A stretch of DNA of 64,000 nt from Aromatoleum petrolei (lineage in GTDB: Bacteria; Pseudomonadota; Gammaproteobacteria; Burkholderiales; Rhodocyclaceae): NCBI RefSeq assembly GCF_017894385.1, contig NZ_CP059560.1:3419501-3483500 (forward strand), in the 5' to 3' direction. The notes under the pieces were generated by a model. It saw nothing but the letters and a program-made list of their open reading frames with translations, ran no database searches and was not told the DNA's origin. Position 1 is the stretch's first letter; each line of letters begins with the position of its first letter. The translations under genes were made by a program, and so were the position numbers. Below are positions 50,252-60,769 of this stretch, in pieces.

Positions 50252-50745
50252 TGATCGACTCGCCTCCTCATCTGGCGCTGACGATCCAGAAGGCGATCGG
50301 CAAGGCGAACCGCGACAACGCGCCGTCCTCCGGCGACATGCGCCGCTGGGCGCAGGCCGCGCTGCAGGCGGGCGACGCCGAAGTCACCGTGCGTCTCGTC
50401 GGCGCGACCGAGGGGCGCGAACTCAACCGCGACTTCCGCGGCAAGGACTACGCCACCAACGTGCTGACCTTCGTCTATGGTGAAGGCGAGGGCATGCCGG
50501 ACCAGGATGGCGACGCGCCGCTGGCCGGCGATCTCGTGCTGTGCGTGCCAGTCGTCGTGCGCGAGGCCGCCGAGCAGGGCAAGGCGCTCGAGGCACATTT
50601 CGCCCACCTGATCGTCCACGGCATGCTGCATCTGCAGGGCTACGACCACGAGGACAGCGACGAGGCCGAGGAGATGGAGGCACTGGAAACGCGGATTCTC
50701 GCCGAACTGGGCTATCCTGATCCCTACGCCGAACGATCCGCCTGA
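50251..50745 (+). CDS. ybeY: Endoribonuclease YbeY (rRNA maturation)
   Basis: A 164-residue zinc endoribonuclease used in 16S rRNA 3' maturation and 70S quality control. The metal site [11 protein letters not shown] (H-x3-H-x5-H) is complete; [20 protein letters not shown] is the conserved upstream strand with the catalytic Arg. ATG 50251 is chosen (one-base overlap with phoH); GTG 50248 is an alternative. Part of the miaB-phoH-ybeY-corC-lnt operon. Confidence 0.95.
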   Translation: MIDSPPHLALTIQKAIGKANRDNAPSSGDMRRWAQAALQAGDAEVTVRLVGATEGRELNRDFRGKDYATNVLTFVYGEGEGMPDQDGDAPLAGDLVLCVPVVVREAAEQGKALEAHFAHLIVHGMLHLQGYDHEDSDEAEEMEALETRILAELGYPDPYAERSA

Positions 50746-50770
50746 CCTGCCCGACTGATTCTTTCGACAT

Positions 50771-51604
50771 ATGGATCCCGCATCACCACGACCTAGTCTG
50801 CTCGAACGCCTCTCCGCGCTGCTGTCGCGCGAGCCCGAGGATCGCGAGGAGCTCCTGGCCCTGCTGCACTCGGCCTTCGAACGCAACCTGCTCGATGCCG
50901 ATGCGCTGGCGATCATCGAGGGCGCGCTGCAGATGTCCGAACTGCAGGTCGGCGACGTGATGATTCCCCGCGCGCAGATGGACATCATCCGCCTTGACGA
51001 CCCGGTCGATGCGATTGCCGCCCACGTCGTCGACACCGGCCACTCGCGCTTCCCGGTGGGCGACAGCAAGGATGACATCGTCGGCATCTTCCTCGCGAAG
51101 GATCTGCTGCGCTACTACGCCGGCCGTGACTTCGACATGCATGCGTTGCTGCGTCCGGCCGTGTTCGTGCCCGAGTCGAAGCGACTGAACGTGCTGCTGC
51201 GCGAGTTCCGCGTCAGCCGCAATCACATGGCCATCGTCGTCGACGAGTATGGCAGCGTCGCCGGGCTCGTGACGATCGAGGACGTGCTCGAGCAGATTGT
51301 CGGTGACATCGAGGACGAGTTCGACCGGCTCGAGCCCAGCGACAACATCCAGCTCGATGCCGATGGCCGCTACCGCGTGCGCGCGACCACCGAGATCGGC
51401 GAGTTCAATGCCGCGTTCGGCGTCGACTTCAGTGACGCCGAGGTGGATACCGTCGGCGGGCTGCTCATCTGCCAGCTCGGCCGCCTGCCGCGGCGCGGCG
51501 AAGTCGTGATGCTCGGCGGCCTGCGCGTCACCGCGCTGCGCGTCGATGGTCGGCGCGTGCATACTTTGCTCGTGCAGCCCGTCGCCGGAACGGCCGAAGC
51601 GTGA
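50771..51604 (+). CDS. CorC/HlyC-type CBS-domain protein
   Basis: A 277-residue cytoplasmic protein with two CBS domains (GDVMIPRAQMDIIRLDD... and VVDEYGSVAGLVTIEDVLEQI) and a C-terminal transporter-associated domain (RYRVRATTEIGEFNAAFG). No N-terminal membrane segment, so it is the short CorC form. Known members assist Mg/Co efflux or membrane lipid work; the position between ybeY and lnt is conserved. The lnt GTG overlaps its stop by 4 bp. SD-like sequence is weak before ATG 50771. Confidence 0.93.
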   Translation: MDPASPRPSLLERLSALLSREPEDREELLALLHSAFERNLLDADALAIIEGALQMSELQVGDVMIPRAQMDIIRLDDPVDAIAAHVVDTGHSRFPVGDSKDDIVGIFLAKDLLRYYAGRDFDMHALLRPAVFVPESKRLNVLLREFRVSRNHMAIVVDEYGSVAGLVTIEDVLEQIVGDIEDEFDRLEPSDNIQLDADGRYRVRATTEIGEFNAAFGVDFSDAEVDTVGGLLICQLGRLPRRGEVVMLGGLRVTALRVDGRRVHTLLVQPVAGTAEA

Positions 51605-53133
51605 CCGTCCGCGAGCAGGACCGGGGCCTAGTGCGGGCGTGGGCGCGCGCGCGCGGCCTGTTGGTGGCGCTGCTCGCAGGCGGCGCGTCGGTCCTTGCCT
51701 TTTCGCCCTTCGGGATCATTCCGCTGGCGGTGCTGAGCCTCGCCGTGCTGGCAGGTCTCGCTGCGCGGCAAACGCGTGCGCGTGCCGGTTTCGCACTCGG
51801 TTTCGCCTGGGGGCTGGGCGCCTTCCTGGCCGGGGTGTCCTGGCTCTACGTCGCGCTCAACCGCTACGGGGGCATGCCGATGCCGCTCGCGGCGCTGGCG
51901 ATCCTGCTCTTCTGCGCTTATCTCGCGCTCTTTCCGGCTGCGGTCGGGGCCTTGTTCGTGCGCCTCGGGCGGGGTGGCGCGTGGCGGCGCGCGTTGCTCT
52001 TCGCCGGCCTGTGGATCGGCTCCGAGCTGCTGCGCAGCTGGCTGTTCACCGGCTTCCCGTGGCTCGCGGTCGGCTATTCGCAGACCCCGCCGAGCCCGCT
52101 CGCAGGATTTTTTCCGGTGGTCGGCGTGTATGGCGTGGGCGGCCTGGTCGCCTTCCTCGCGGCGCTCGTCGCCCTCACGCCTTGGTGCAGTGTGCGTCCC
52201 GCCGCGGCGGCGCTTGCCGCGATCCTCTTCTTGGCCGGGGCAGGCTTCGGCCTCGGGCGAGTCCCCTGGACCTCCCCGACGGGCAAGCCGCTCGAGGTCG
52301 CGCTGATCCAGACCAACGTCGAGCAGGGCCTGAAGTGGCGTCCCGAACTGCTGTCCGAGTGGCTGGAGAGCAACGCGCGCCTCGTGCGCGAGCATCCCGC
52401 CGACCTCGTCGTGCTGCCCGAGACGACGCTGCCGCTGCTGGCCGACCGCCTGCCCGACGGCTACCTTGAAGAGCTCGCCGCGCCAGTCGCGGCGCGCGGC
52501 GGCGACCTGGTGTTCGGCGTGTTCCTGCGCGATGCGCGCGGAGCGATCTACAACGCCGCGCTGAGCCTCGGCGCTTCGCCCTCGCAGAGCTACGCGAAAC
52601 AGCACCTCGTACCCTTCGGCGAATACTCCCCGCCGCTCTTCGGCTGGTTCTACGAGCTGGTCGACATCCCGATGTCCGACCAGACGCGTGGCGCCTCCGA
52701 CCAGCCACCGCTGCGCCTGGGCGCACAGCGCGTCGCGATCAACATCTGCTACGAGGACCTCTTCGGCCGCGAGCTGATCCGCAGCCTGCCCGAGGCGACG
52801 CTGATGCTGAACCTGTCGAATCTTGCGTGGTACGGCGACTCCTTCGCCCAGCCGCAGCATTTGCAGATCGCGCGCGTGCGGGCGATGGAGACCGGGCGGC
52901 CGATGCTGCGCTCGACCAATACCGGCATGACCGCGCTGGTGCAGCCGGACGGCCGTGTCGCCGAGGTCCTGCCGGCCTTCACGCAGGGGGCGCTGAGCAT
53001 GTCGGTGCAGGGCTACGAAGGGCTCACGCCCTATGCGCGCTGGGGCGATTCCGCCGTGCTGCTGCTGGGCGTGCTGGCGCTCGCCGTCGCGGGCCACCTG
53101 CGGCGCGATGCGCACACCCGGCGAGGGGTCTGA
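51601..53133 (+). CDS. lnt: Apolipoprotein N-acyltransferase
   Basis: A 510-residue inner-membrane enzyme adding the third acyl chain to lipoproteins. It has about six N-terminal hydrophobic helices and a periplasmic nitrilase-like domain with the catalytic triad Glu (LVVLPETTLPLL), Lys (YAKQHLVPFGEYSPP) and Cys (INICYEDLFG). GTG start at 51601, overlapping the corC stop as GTGA. The C-terminus ends in one hydrophobic helix (AVLLLGVLALAVAGHL). Last gene of the conserved operon. Confidence 0.95.
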   Translation: MTVREQDRGLVRAWARARGLLVALLAGGASVLAFSPFGIIPLAVLSLAVLAGLAARQTRARAGFALGFAWGLGAFLAGVSWLYVALNRYGGMPMPLAALAILLFCAYLALFPAAVGALFVRLGRGGAWRRALLFAGLWIGSELLRSWLFTGFPWLAVGYSQTPPSPLAGFFPVVGVYGVGGLVAFLAALVALTPWCSVRPAAAALAAILFLAGAGFGLGRVPWTSPTGKPLEVALIQTNVEQGLKWRPELLSEWLESNARLVREHPADLVVLPETTLPLLADRLPDGYLEELAAPVAARGGDLVFGVFLRDARGAIYNAALSLGASPSQSYAKQHLVPFGEYSPPLFGWFYELVDIPMSDQTRGASDQPPLRLGAQRVAINICYEDLFGRELIRSLPEATLMLNLSNLAWYGDSFAQPQHLQIARVRAMETGRPMLRSTNTGMTALVQPDGRVAEVLPAFTQGALSMSVQGYEGLTPYARWGDSAVLLLGVLALAVAGHLRRDAHTRRGV

Positions 53134-53274
53134 CGCCCGCGGTTGCGGCGTTTTGCCCGCGAGACGCGCATTTTCCGCCGGGGAAATTCGCCCTGCCCCC
53201 GGAATGCCATTAAAATCCACCCTTTGCGTCCGCCGCGCGGCGCCCTTGCCGTCGCCTACAGCTGTCGAGAGACC

Positions 53275-54198
53275 ATGTCCCTGCACAAACCCACCTTCCA
53301 GCAAGTCATCCTGACGCTCCAGCAGTTCTGGGCCGAACGAGGCTGCGTGCTGCTGCAGCCCTACGACCTCGAAGTCGGCGCCGGCACCTCGCACACCGCG
53401 ACCTTCCTGCGCGCCATCGGCCCCGAGCCGTGGAACGCCGCCTACGTCCAGCCCTCGCGCCGCCCCAAGGACGGCCGCTACGGCGAGAACCCCAACCGCC
53501 TGCAGCACTACTACCAGTTCCAGGTCGTGCTCAAGCCGTCGCCGCTCGAGTTCCAGGAGCTCTACCTCGACTCCCTGCGTGCACTCGGCATCGACACCAA
53601 CGCGCACGACGTGCGCTTCGTCGAGGACGACTGGGAAAACCCCACGCTCGGCGCCTGGGGTCTGGGCTGGGAAGTGTGGCTCGACGGCATGGAAGTGACG
53701 CAGTTCACCTACTTCCAGCAGGTCGGCGGCCTCGACTGCAAGCCGGTGCTGGGCGAGATCACCTACGGCCTCGAGCGCCTCGCGATGTACCTGCAGGGGG
53801 TCGAGAACGTCTATGACCTCGTGTGGGCAGTCTATCCGGACGGCCGCAAGGTCACCTACGGCGACGTCTACCACCAGAACGAGGTCGAGCAATCGACCTT
53901 CAACTTCGAACACGCCAACGTCGAGTTCCTGTTCTCGCTCTTCGGCAACTACGAATCCGAAGCCAAGCGCCTGATCGAACTGGGCCTCGCGCTGCCCGCC
54001 TACGAGATGGTCCTGAAGGCCGGACACAGCTTCAACATGCTCGACGCGCGCGGCGCCATTTCCGTCACCGAACGCGCCGCCTACATCGGCCGCATCCGCA
54101 ACCTGTCGCGCGCCGTCGCACAGGCCTATTACGACTCCCGCGAGAGCCTGGGCTTCCCGATGCTCAACACCGCTGCAACCAAGACGGAGGCCGCATGA
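53275..54198 (+). CDS. glyQ: Glycyl-tRNA synthetase alpha chain
   Basis: A 307-residue class II synthetase subunit. Motif segments: [40 protein letters not shown] and the strongly conserved [15 protein letters not shown]. Family length is about 300. ATG 53275 matches the family N-terminus (MSLHKPTFQ); the frame is open further upstream over noncoding DNA. glyS overlaps its stop. The alpha2beta2 enzyme is typical of proteobacteria. Confidence 0.97.
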   Translation: MSLHKPTFQQVILTLQQFWAERGCVLLQPYDLEVGAGTSHTATFLRAIGPEPWNAAYVQPSRRPKDGRYGENPNRLQHYYQFQVVLKPSPLEFQELYLDSLRALGIDTNAHDVRFVEDDWENPTLGAWGLGWEVWLDGMEVTQFTYFQQVGGLDCKPVLGEITYGLERLAMYLQGVENVYDLVWAVYPDGRKVTYGDVYHQNEVEQSTFNFEHANVEFLFSLFGNYESEAKRLIELGLALPAYEMVLKAGHSFNMLDARGAISVTERAAYIGRIRNLSRAVAQAYYDSRESLGFPMLNTAATKTEAA

Positions 54199-56282
54199 TG
54201 ACCGCCTCCCTGCTCGTCGAACTGCTCACCGAGGAACTCCCGCCCAAGGCCCTGCCGCGCCTGGGCGAAACCTTTGCCGCGAAGATCTTCGATGGCCTCA
54301 AGGCGCGCGACCTCATCGCCGAGGATCGCGGCTTCCGCTGGTTCGCGGCCCCGCGCCGCCTCGCCATCACCGTGCCGCAGGTGCGTGCCGCCGCGCCCGC
54401 GCGTGAAGTCACCGAGAAGATCATGCCGGTGCAGGTCGCGCTCGACGCCGAAGGCCGCCCGACCCCGGCGCTGCTGAAGAAGCTCGAAGCGAAGGGCATC
54501 GCCGCCGACGCCGTCGCGAACTTCGAACGCCGCATGGACGGCAAGGCCGAAGCGCTGTTCTACACCCGCAACGAGGACGGCGCGACGCTGGACGCGGTGC
54601 TCGCCGAGATCGTCCAGGACGCCGTCAAGGCGCTGCCGATCCCCAAGCTGATGCGCTGGGGCGCGGGTGATGCGCAGTTCGTGCGCCCCGTGCACAAGCT
54701 CACGCTGCTGCACGGCGATCGCGTCGTGCCGGGCCGCGTGCTCGACCTCGACTCCGACCGCGTCACGCGCGGCCACCGCTTCATGAGCCGCGGCGAAATC
54801 GCGCTCGCGACCGCCGACGCCTACGAGCCGACACTGCTCGCCGAAGGCAAGGTGATCCCCGACTTCACCGAGCGCCGCGCCGAGATCGAACGTCAGCTCG
54901 TCGCGACCGCCGCCGAGCAGGGTGCGAGCCTCGACGAATACGCCGACCTGCTGGATGAGGTCACCGCCCTCGTCGAGCACCCGACCGTCTACGTCGGTGA
55001 ATTCGAAGCCGAATTCCTCGCCGTCCCGCAGGAATGCCTGATCCTGACGATGCGCGCGAACCAGAAGTACTTCCCGCTCTTCGACGCTGCCGGCAAGCTG
55101 CTGAACCGCTTCCTGATCGTGTCGAACATGCGCATCGCCGACGCGTCGAACATCGTCGCCGGCAACCAGCGCGTCGTGCGCCCGCGCCTGTCGGATGCAC
55201 GCTTCTTCTTCGAGCAGGATCGCAAGCACACCCTCGAAAGCCGCCTGCCGCGCCTCGGTCCCGTCGTCTATCACAACAAGCTCGGCAGCCAGCTCGAGCG
55301 CGTCGAGCGCCTCGAACGCCTCGCCGGCGCGATCGCCGGCAAGCTGCGCGGCGACACGAAGGCCGCTGCCCGCGCCGCGCGCCTCGCGAAGGCCGACCTC
55401 GTCACCGACATGGTCGGCGAGTTCCCCGAACTGCAGGGCATCATGGGGCGCTACTACGCGCTCAATGACAAGGAAGGCGAGGTCGTCGCCGACGCGATCC
55501 AGTCGCACTACCAGCCGCGCTTCGCCGGTGACGCGCTGCCCGCCGGCAACGTCGCCTGCGCCGTCGCGCTTGCCGACAAGCTCGACGCGCTCGTGGGCTT
55601 CTTCGGCATCGGCCAGCTGCCGACCGGCGACAAGGACCCCTTCGGCCTGCGCCGCGCCGCGCTCGGCGTGCTGCGCATCCTCATCGACGGCCCGCTGCCG
55701 CTGGACCTCGCCGAACTCGTGGCCGACGCCGTCGGCGGCTTCAAGCCGGGCCTGCTGACCGCCCAGGGTTTCGAGGCGCAGCTCCTCGACTTCATGTTCG
55801 AGCGCCTCAAGAACCTGCTGCGCGATGCCGGCCATGCCGGCGACGTCATCGACGCGATGCTCGCGCTGCGCCCGACGCGCATGGACCTCGTCCCCGCCAA
55901 GCTCGACGCCGTGCGCACCTTCCGCGCGCTGCCCGAGGCCGAGGCGCTCGCCGCCGCGAACAAGCGCATCGTCAACATCCTCAAGAAGGTCGAAGGCGAA
56001 CTGCCCGAGCCGGACGTCGCACTGCTGCAGGAAGAGGCCGAGAAGGCGCTGTTCCACCGCGTCGTCGAGGTTGCGCCGCTGGTGCGCTCGCATATGGCGA
56101 ACGAGGACTACACCGACGCGCTCTGCGTGCTCGCCGGCCTGCGCGCGGCGGTCGACACCTTCTTCGACGAGGTCATGGTGATGGCCGAGGAGCCGCTGAC
56201 GCGCCAGAACCGCCTCGCGCTGCTGCGCCAGCTCGCCGGCCTGATGAACCAGGTCGCCGACCTGTCGCGCCTGTCGGCCTGA
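54195..56282 (+). CDS. glyS: Glycyl-tRNA synthetase beta chain
   Basis: A 695-residue beta chain. It opens [20 protein letters not shown], includes [13 protein letters not shown] and the HD-like domain, and ends with an anticodon-binding domain with [15 protein letters not shown] 54195 overlaps the glyQ stop by 4 bases; ATG 54198 also possible. Together with glyQ it forms the tetrameric enzyme. Confidence 0.97.
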   Translation: MMTASLLVELLTEELPPKALPRLGETFAAKIFDGLKARDLIAEDRGFRWFAAPRRLAITVPQVRAAAPAREVTEKIMPVQVALDAEGRPTPALLKKLEAKGIAADAVANFERRMDGKAEALFYTRNEDGATLDAVLAEIVQDAVKALPIPKLMRWGAGDAQFVRPVHKLTLLHGDRVVPGRVLDLDSDRVTRGHRFMSRGEIALATADAYEPTLLAEGKVIPDFTERRAEIERQLVATAAEQGASLDEYADLLDEVTALVEHPTVYVGEFEAEFLAVPQECLILTMRANQKYFPLFDAAGKLLNRFLIVSNMRIADASNIVAGNQRVVRPRLSDARFFFEQDRKHTLESRLPRLGPVVYHNKLGSQLERVERLERLAGAIAGKLRGDTKAAARAARLAKADLVTDMVGEFPELQGIMGRYYALNDKEGEVVADAIQSHYQPRFAGDALPAGNVACAVALADKLDALVGFFGIGQLPTGDKDPFGLRRAALGVLRILIDGPLPLDLAELVADAVGGFKPGLLTAQGFEAQLLDFMFERLKNLLRDAGHAGDVIDAMLALRPTRMDLVPAKLDAVRTFRALPEAEALAAANKRIVNILKKVEGELPEPDVALLQEEAEKALFHRVVEVAPLVRSHMANEDYTDALCVLAGLRAAVDTFFDEVMVMAEEPLTRQNRLALLRQLAGLMNQVADLSRLSA

Positions 56283-56298
56283 CGACCGGGAGCATTCC

Positions 56299-56838
56299 AT
56301 GCCGCAGAAGCTGATCATCCTGGACCGCGACGGCGTCATCAACTTCGACTCCGACCAGTTCATCAAGTCGCCCGACGAGTGGAAGCCGATTCCGGGCTCC
56401 CTCGAAGCGATCGCGCGCCTCAACCAGTGGGGCTGGCGCGTCGTCGTCGCGTCGAACCAGTCGGGCGTCGGGCGCGGCCTCTTCGGCATGGACACCCTCA
56501 ACGCGATCAACGAGAAGATGGTGAAGAGCCTCGCCCAGGCCGGCGGGCGGCTCGATGCAATCTTCTTCTGCCCGCACTCGGCCGATTCCACCTGCGACTG
56601 TCGCAAGCCCAAGCCCGGCCTGTTCCTGCAGATCGCCGAGCGCTTCAACGTCAACCTCGACCGCGTCCCGGTGGTTGGCGACAGCCTGCGAGACCTGCAG
56701 GCCGGAGTTGCGGTTGGTTGCAAGCCCTACCTGGTCCTCACCGGCAAGGGCATGAAGACGCGCGACGATCCCGCGCTGCCGGAAGGCACGCTCATCTACC
56801 CCGATCTGGCGGCCCTCGTCGCCGATCTCACTGCCTGA
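56299..56838 (+). CDS. gmhB: D-glycero-beta-D-manno-heptose-1,7-bisphosphate 7-phosphatase
   Basis: A 179-residue HAD phosphatase of the GmhB type, for the heptose part of LPS. Catalytic Asp pair in IILDRDGVINFDSD; zinc-loop cysteines/His in FFCPHSADSTCDCRKPKPG; motif IV in VVGDSLRDLQAG. Placed between glyS and an acyltransferase, as in many betaproteobacteria. ATG 56299 follows CGGGAGCATTCC. Confidence 0.92.
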   Translation: MPQKLIILDRDGVINFDSDQFIKSPDEWKPIPGSLEAIARLNQWGWRVVVASNQSGVGRGLFGMDTLNAINEKMVKSLAQAGGRLDAIFFCPHSADSTCDCRKPKPGLFLQIAERFNVNLDRVPVVGDSLRDLQAGVAVGCKPYLVLTGKGMKTRDDPALPEGTLIYPDLAALVADLTA

Positions 56839-56846
56839 AGAGTACC

Positions 56847-57617
56847 GTGGTCGTCCTGCGCTCCCTGCTGTTTGCCATCGTCCTGGCGATCTTCACTCCG
56901 CCGTTCGCACTGTTCGGCATCCTCGCCTATCCGTTGTCTCCTCGCACGCGCCACCGCATCGTCACGGCCTGGGCGCCGCTGATGATGTGGTTCATCCCGC
57001 GCATCCTGGGCATCCGCTACAAGGTCATCGGGAGCGAGAATATCCCCTCCGTGCCTTCCGTGATCCTCTCCAAGCACCAGTCGGCGTGGGAGACGATGGC
57101 CCTGCAGGTGATCTTTCCGCCGCTGTGCTTCGTGCTCAAGCGCGAGCTCCTCAGGGTGCCGTTCTTTGGCTGGGGGCTCGCGGCGATCCCCGGCATCGCG
57201 ATCGACCGCGCCGCCGGGAAGGATGCGCTCGCCCAGGTTGTCGATCAGGGCCGTGCCCGGCTCGCGGAAGGTTATTGGGTTGCGGTCTTCCCGGAGGGGA
57301 CGCGCACCGCCCCCGGCGCCAAGCGCCGCTACAAGGCCGGTGGGGCCGCGCTGGCGCAGCAGGCGGGCGTGCCCGTCGTTCCCGTGGCGCATAATGCCGG
57401 GGAGTTCTGGGGGCGCGAGGCCTTCCTCAAGTATCCCGGCGAGATCACCGTCAGCATCGGTCCCGCGATCGATCCGACGGGCCTGGATGCCGCCGAGGTC
57501 AATCGCCGCTCCGCGGCGTGGATCGAAGGCGAGATGCATCGCCTGTTCCCGCACCATTACCGGAGCGGACGCAACAGCACCGGCGCAGTGTCGGGCGAGG
57601 TCGAAGAAGCAGAGTGA
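56847..57617 (+). CDS. 1-acyl-sn-glycerol-3-phosphate acyltransferase (PlsC family)
   Basis: A 256-residue membrane acyltransferase. Active-site motif is SKHQSAWETM (HxxxxE, the NHx4D/E type); the glycerophosphate-binding motif is FPEGTRTAPG. N-terminal hydrophobic helix LLFAIVLAIFTPPFALFGIL. The start is taken at GTG 56847, because no ATG fits; the frame is open upstream. Lies 8 bp after gmhB, likely the same operon. Confidence 0.88.
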   Translation: MVVLRSLLFAIVLAIFTPPFALFGILAYPLSPRTRHRIVTAWAPLMMWFIPRILGIRYKVIGSENIPSVPSVILSKHQSAWETMALQVIFPPLCFVLKRELLRVPFFGWGLAAIPGIAIDRAAGKDALAQVVDQGRARLAEGYWVAVFPEGTRTAPGAKRRYKAGGAALAQQAGVPVVPVAHNAGEFWGREAFLKYPGEITVSIGPAIDPTGLDAAEVNRRSAAWIEGEMHRLFPHHYRSGRNSTGAVSGEVEEAE

Positions 57618-57695
57618 ACCGGGCGGCTTCGGTCGTCCCGCAAGCGGCCCCCCCGGGGCACGGAGCGTGGAATGGATGGGGCGGGAGAAGTGCAG

Positions 57696-59381
57696 ATGAT
57701 GGATCGCCGTGGCAGGCTTCCGCCCCGGCCGGCGCGGTCTCTGGCGGGTGAGCCCGTCCGCCATTTTCGCCTGATGCGCTATTTCACGCTCGCGAGCCTC
57801 GTCGCGTTTGTAGTCGTCGGGGTGGTCCTGTACTTCCTGCAACGCAGCGAGATCACATTCTTCGCCGAGGTTCAGCGCGAGCAGGGAGAGTTCTTCTCGC
57901 GTGCACAGACGGACCTTGCCGCCAAACAGGACCAGGCCGCGCGCGCGAGCCTGGTCGCCCTGCACGAAGCCAGCCACGTCACGCTTACGCGCGTGGTCGG
58001 CAATGTGCTGTGGGATACGCATATCGCACCGTTCGCTGCGCGTGCACAGGCGATTTCGGCGGCACCCTGCCGCAGCGTGCCTCCTTCGGTCGCGGGCGGA
58101 AGCGATCCGCGGCGCGAATGTTTTGCGGAGTTGGGCCGGACGATCATGGCGCTGCCGGGTTTCGCCGAACTCGACGCCAAGGCCTACGAGACAATGCGGG
58201 CGAGCAACGTGTTCAAGATCAAGGTGTTCGATCTGCGCGGCATCACGATCTACTCGTCGGAGCACGCGCAGATCGGCGAGGACAAGTCGGACAACCAGGG
58301 GTGGAGGAGCGCTGCCGCCGGCGTCCCCGCGAGCGAGATGACCCATCGCGAGCGCTTCAGCGCCTTTGAGGGCGTGGTCGAGAACCGCGACCTGATCTCG
58401 AGCTACATCCCGGCGCGCGAGCGCGGTAGCGACCGGGTCGTGGGGGTGTTCGAGATCTATTCCGACGTCACCTCCTTCCTGGGGCACATCCAGGCGGTTT
58501 CGGGCGAACTCGGGGGGCTCGCGCGTGCGAACCAGACCGAGCTGGAGCGGACGCTGGCAGAAAACGAGGGCAAGGTCCGGACTAGCTCGGACATTTTCCT
58601 GCTGATCGTGGGCGGGACGCTGGTCGTCCTCTACGGCGCCCTGTGGGCCATCGTGCGCATCGGACAGCGCATCATCGACGCACAGGCAGCGGCGCAGGAG
58701 CGTGCAGCGGAGCGCGAAGAACGCTGGCATCACGAGAAGATGGCTGCCCTGGCGACGATGGCGGCAAACGTCTCGCACGAGGTCGGCAATCCGCTTGCGA
58801 CGATCTCGATGCTCGCGCAGGAGATCCAGCTCAACAAGCAGCGCAACGGGTGCGAGACCTGTCAACCCGCCCAGATCCTCGAGCAGACCCGTCGTATCGC
58901 CGGAATGACGCGGCAGATCTCGGAGTTTGCCGCGGCGCGGCGGGAATCGCGCGAACTCGTCGACATCAACGCGATGGTCAAGTCGGTCCTCGATTTCCTC
59001 GGATTCGACCGGCGCTTCCGCTCCATCCGCCTCGAGTTCAAGGGGGGCGCCGATCTCCCGGCTGTCTCCGTGATTCCCGACTACATCAACGAAGTGCTGA
59101 TGAACCTGCTGCAAGCCTGCACGGAATGTCCTGCAGGTCCGGGCGGAAAGGGCGGGGCCATCGTCGTGGAGACCAAGAGCAGCGGTACGGAGCTGCTGAT
59201 CCGCATCAGCAGCGAATGCAAGGCCTATCCCGGCGTCTGCAGGGAGCATGCGCGCTTCGAGGACAGCCGCTTCGATGTCGTGAGACGGCGCGTGAGCAGC
59301 CTCGGCGGCCGTGTTACCCGCGAGCGTACGTACTACGAGATCGCACTCCCGGCCGAAGCGCCCGTCACGCCTGCGTCCTGA
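57696..59381 (+). CDS. Orphan sensor histidine kinase-like protein with degenerate ATPase domain and Cys motifs
   Basis: A 561-residue inner-membrane protein: two transmembrane helices (YFTLASLVAFVVVGVVLYFL and IFLLIVGGTLVVLYGALWAI) flank a periplasmic sensor of roughly 240 residues, followed by a coiled linker and a DHp domain with His361 in NVSHEVGNPLATI. The N-box is NEVLMNLLQAC, but the G1 (DxGxG) and G2 (GxGLG) boxes are replaced by unrelated residues (RISSECKAYPG and VVRRRVSSLGGRV). Cys pairs occur at GCETC (386/389), ACTEC and SSEC...GVC. No response regulator is nearby. Start ATG 57696 follows GGGAGAAG; ATG 57672 is also possible. Confidence 0.8.
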   Translation: MMDRRGRLPPRPARSLAGEPVRHFRLMRYFTLASLVAFVVVGVVLYFLQRSEITFFAEVQREQGEFFSRAQTDLAAKQDQAARASLVALHEASHVTLTRVVGNVLWDTHIAPFAARAQAISAAPCRSVPPSVAGGSDPRRECFAELGRTIMALPGFAELDAKAYETMRASNVFKIKVFDLRGITIYSSEHAQIGEDKSDNQGWRSAAAGVPASEMTHRERFSAFEGVVENRDLISSYIPARERGSDRVVGVFEIYSDVTSFLGHIQAVSGELGGLARANQTELERTLAENEGKVRTSSDIFLLIVGGTLVVLYGALWAIVRIGQRIIDAQAAAQERAAEREERWHHEKMAALATMAANVSHEVGNPLATISMLAQEIQLNKQRNGCETCQPAQILEQTRRIAGMTRQISEFAAARRESRELVDINAMVKSVLDFLGFDRRFRSIRLEFKGGADLPAVSVIPDYINEVLMNLLQACTECPAGPGGKGGAIVVETKSSGTELLIRISSECKAYPGVCREHARFEDSRFDVVRRRVSSLGGRVTRERTYYEIALPAEAPVTPAS

Positions 59382-59515
59382 GTCGACCGCACGCGGAGTC
59401 CCGGATGGCGGAACCGTATCCGGTGTTGCGGGCGATGCCCTAGAATTCCCCTTTGTTTGCAGACCACGCAAGCGGGTCGATGAATGCGCCACGCCTGCCT
59501 CCTGAAGGAGTTCTT

Positions 59516-60727
59516 ATGTCGTCCGCCCTGGGCATAGAAGAAGCCCGCTCCTACATGCACAGGCTGCTCAATGCGATGCACCAGATGGACGGGTCGGACC
59601 TGTTCATCTCGGTGGATTTCCCGCCGACCGTAAAGGCGCACGGCACGATGAAGGCGCTCAGCCAGCAGCGGCTCACGCCCGACATCACGCGTTCGCTGGC
59701 GATGAGCCTCATGAACGACCGGCAGCGGGGAGAGTTCGAGGCCGAGATGGAGTGCAATTTCGCCATTTCCATCCCCGGTGTGTGTCGCTTTCGCGTGAAC
59801 GTCTTCGTCCAGCAGCAGCACGTCGGGATGGTCATCCGCACCATTGCGTCGGAGATTCCCTCGCTCGCCAAGCTCGGGCTGCCCGAGGTGCTCAAGGAGA
59901 TAATCCTGACCAAGCGCGGCCTCGTGCTGGTCGTGGGCGGCACCGGTTCGGGCAAGTCGACGACACTCGCTGCGATGATCGATCACCGCAACAGCTCGGG
60001 GCCGGGACACATCATCACCGTCGAGGATCCCGTCGAGTACGTCCATCGCAACAAGCAGTGCCTCGTCACCCACCGCGAGGTCGGCGTGGACACGCACTCG
60101 TGGGAGCACGCGCTGAAGAACACGTTGCGCCAGGCGCCCGACGTGATCCTGATCGGCGAGATCCGCGACCGCGAGACCATGGAACATGCGATCGCCTTCG
60201 CCGAGACGGGCCACCTGTGCCTGGGCACGCTGCACGCGAACAACGCCAACCAGACGATCGACCGGATCGTGAACTTCTTCCCCGAGGAGCGCCGTAACCA
60301 GCTGTTGATGGATCTGTCGTCGAACCTGCGGGCGATTGTGTCGCAGCGCCTGATCCGTACCGAGGACGGCAAGGGGCGCAAGGCCGCGATCGAGATCCTG
60401 CTCAACACCCCGACGATCGCGGAGATGATCTTCAAGGGGCAGTTTCAGTCCATCAAGGAGATCATGGCGAAGTCGCGCGAGCTGGGCATGTGCACCTTCG
60501 ACCAGGCCCTGTTCGACCTCTACGACGCCGGCTTCATCAGCTACGAGGAGGCCATCCGTAATGCCGACTCGACCAACGAGCTGCGCCTGCAGATCAAGCT
60601 GAAGGCCGAGCGCGGCCAGCCCAAGACCTCGGCGGCCGCGGAGTTGAGCCTGTCGATCGAAGAGGAGAAAGAAGAGGGCGACGAGGCAGAGGGTGCACCT
60701 GTTCCGGGCGCCAAGGTCGCGGGTTGA
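59516..60727 (+). CDS. pilU: Type IV pilus twitching ATPase PilU
   Basis: A 403-residue secretion-type ATPase that drives pilus retraction with PilT. Walker A is VVGGTGSGKSTTLAAM; Walker B LIGEIRDRETMEHA; the His box CLGTLHANNANQ. N-terminal segment MDGSDLFISVDFPPTVKAHG and the long acidic C-terminal tail (EEEKEEGDEAEG) favour PilU over PilT. AAGGAGTTCTT gives the ATG at 59516; upstream in-frame ATG codons are not supported. No pilT neighbour is within the window. Confidence 0.9.
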   Translation: MSSALGIEEARSYMHRLLNAMHQMDGSDLFISVDFPPTVKAHGTMKALSQQRLTPDITRSLAMSLMNDRQRGEFEAEMECNFAISIPGVCRFRVNVFVQQQHVGMVIRTIASEIPSLAKLGLPEVLKEIILTKRGLVLVVGGTGSGKSTTLAAMIDHRNSSGPGHIITVEDPVEYVHRNKQCLVTHREVGVDTHSWEHALKNTLRQAPDVILIGEIRDRETMEHAIAFAETGHLCLGTLHANNANQTIDRIVNFFPEERRNQLLMDLSSNLRAIVSQRLIRTEDGKGRKAAIEILLNTPTIAEMIFKGQFQSIKEIMAKSRELGMCTFDQALFDLYDAGFISYEEAIRNADSTNELRLQIKLKAERGQPKTSAAAELSLSIEEEKEEGDEAEGAPVPGAKVAG

Positions 60728-60769
60728 ATCGCGGCCGCACCGAACCCGTCGCGGCGATCCCGTAAAGCA

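Noticed and set aside
54129-56723. 864-codon minus-strand open frame opposite glyS and gmhB
   Set aside because: glyS and gmhB are certain; the antisense frame has no motif and low complexity.
56796-59492. 898-codon minus-strand open frame opposite plsC and the kinase-like gene
   Set aside because: Antisense shadow of real genes with no recognisable motif.
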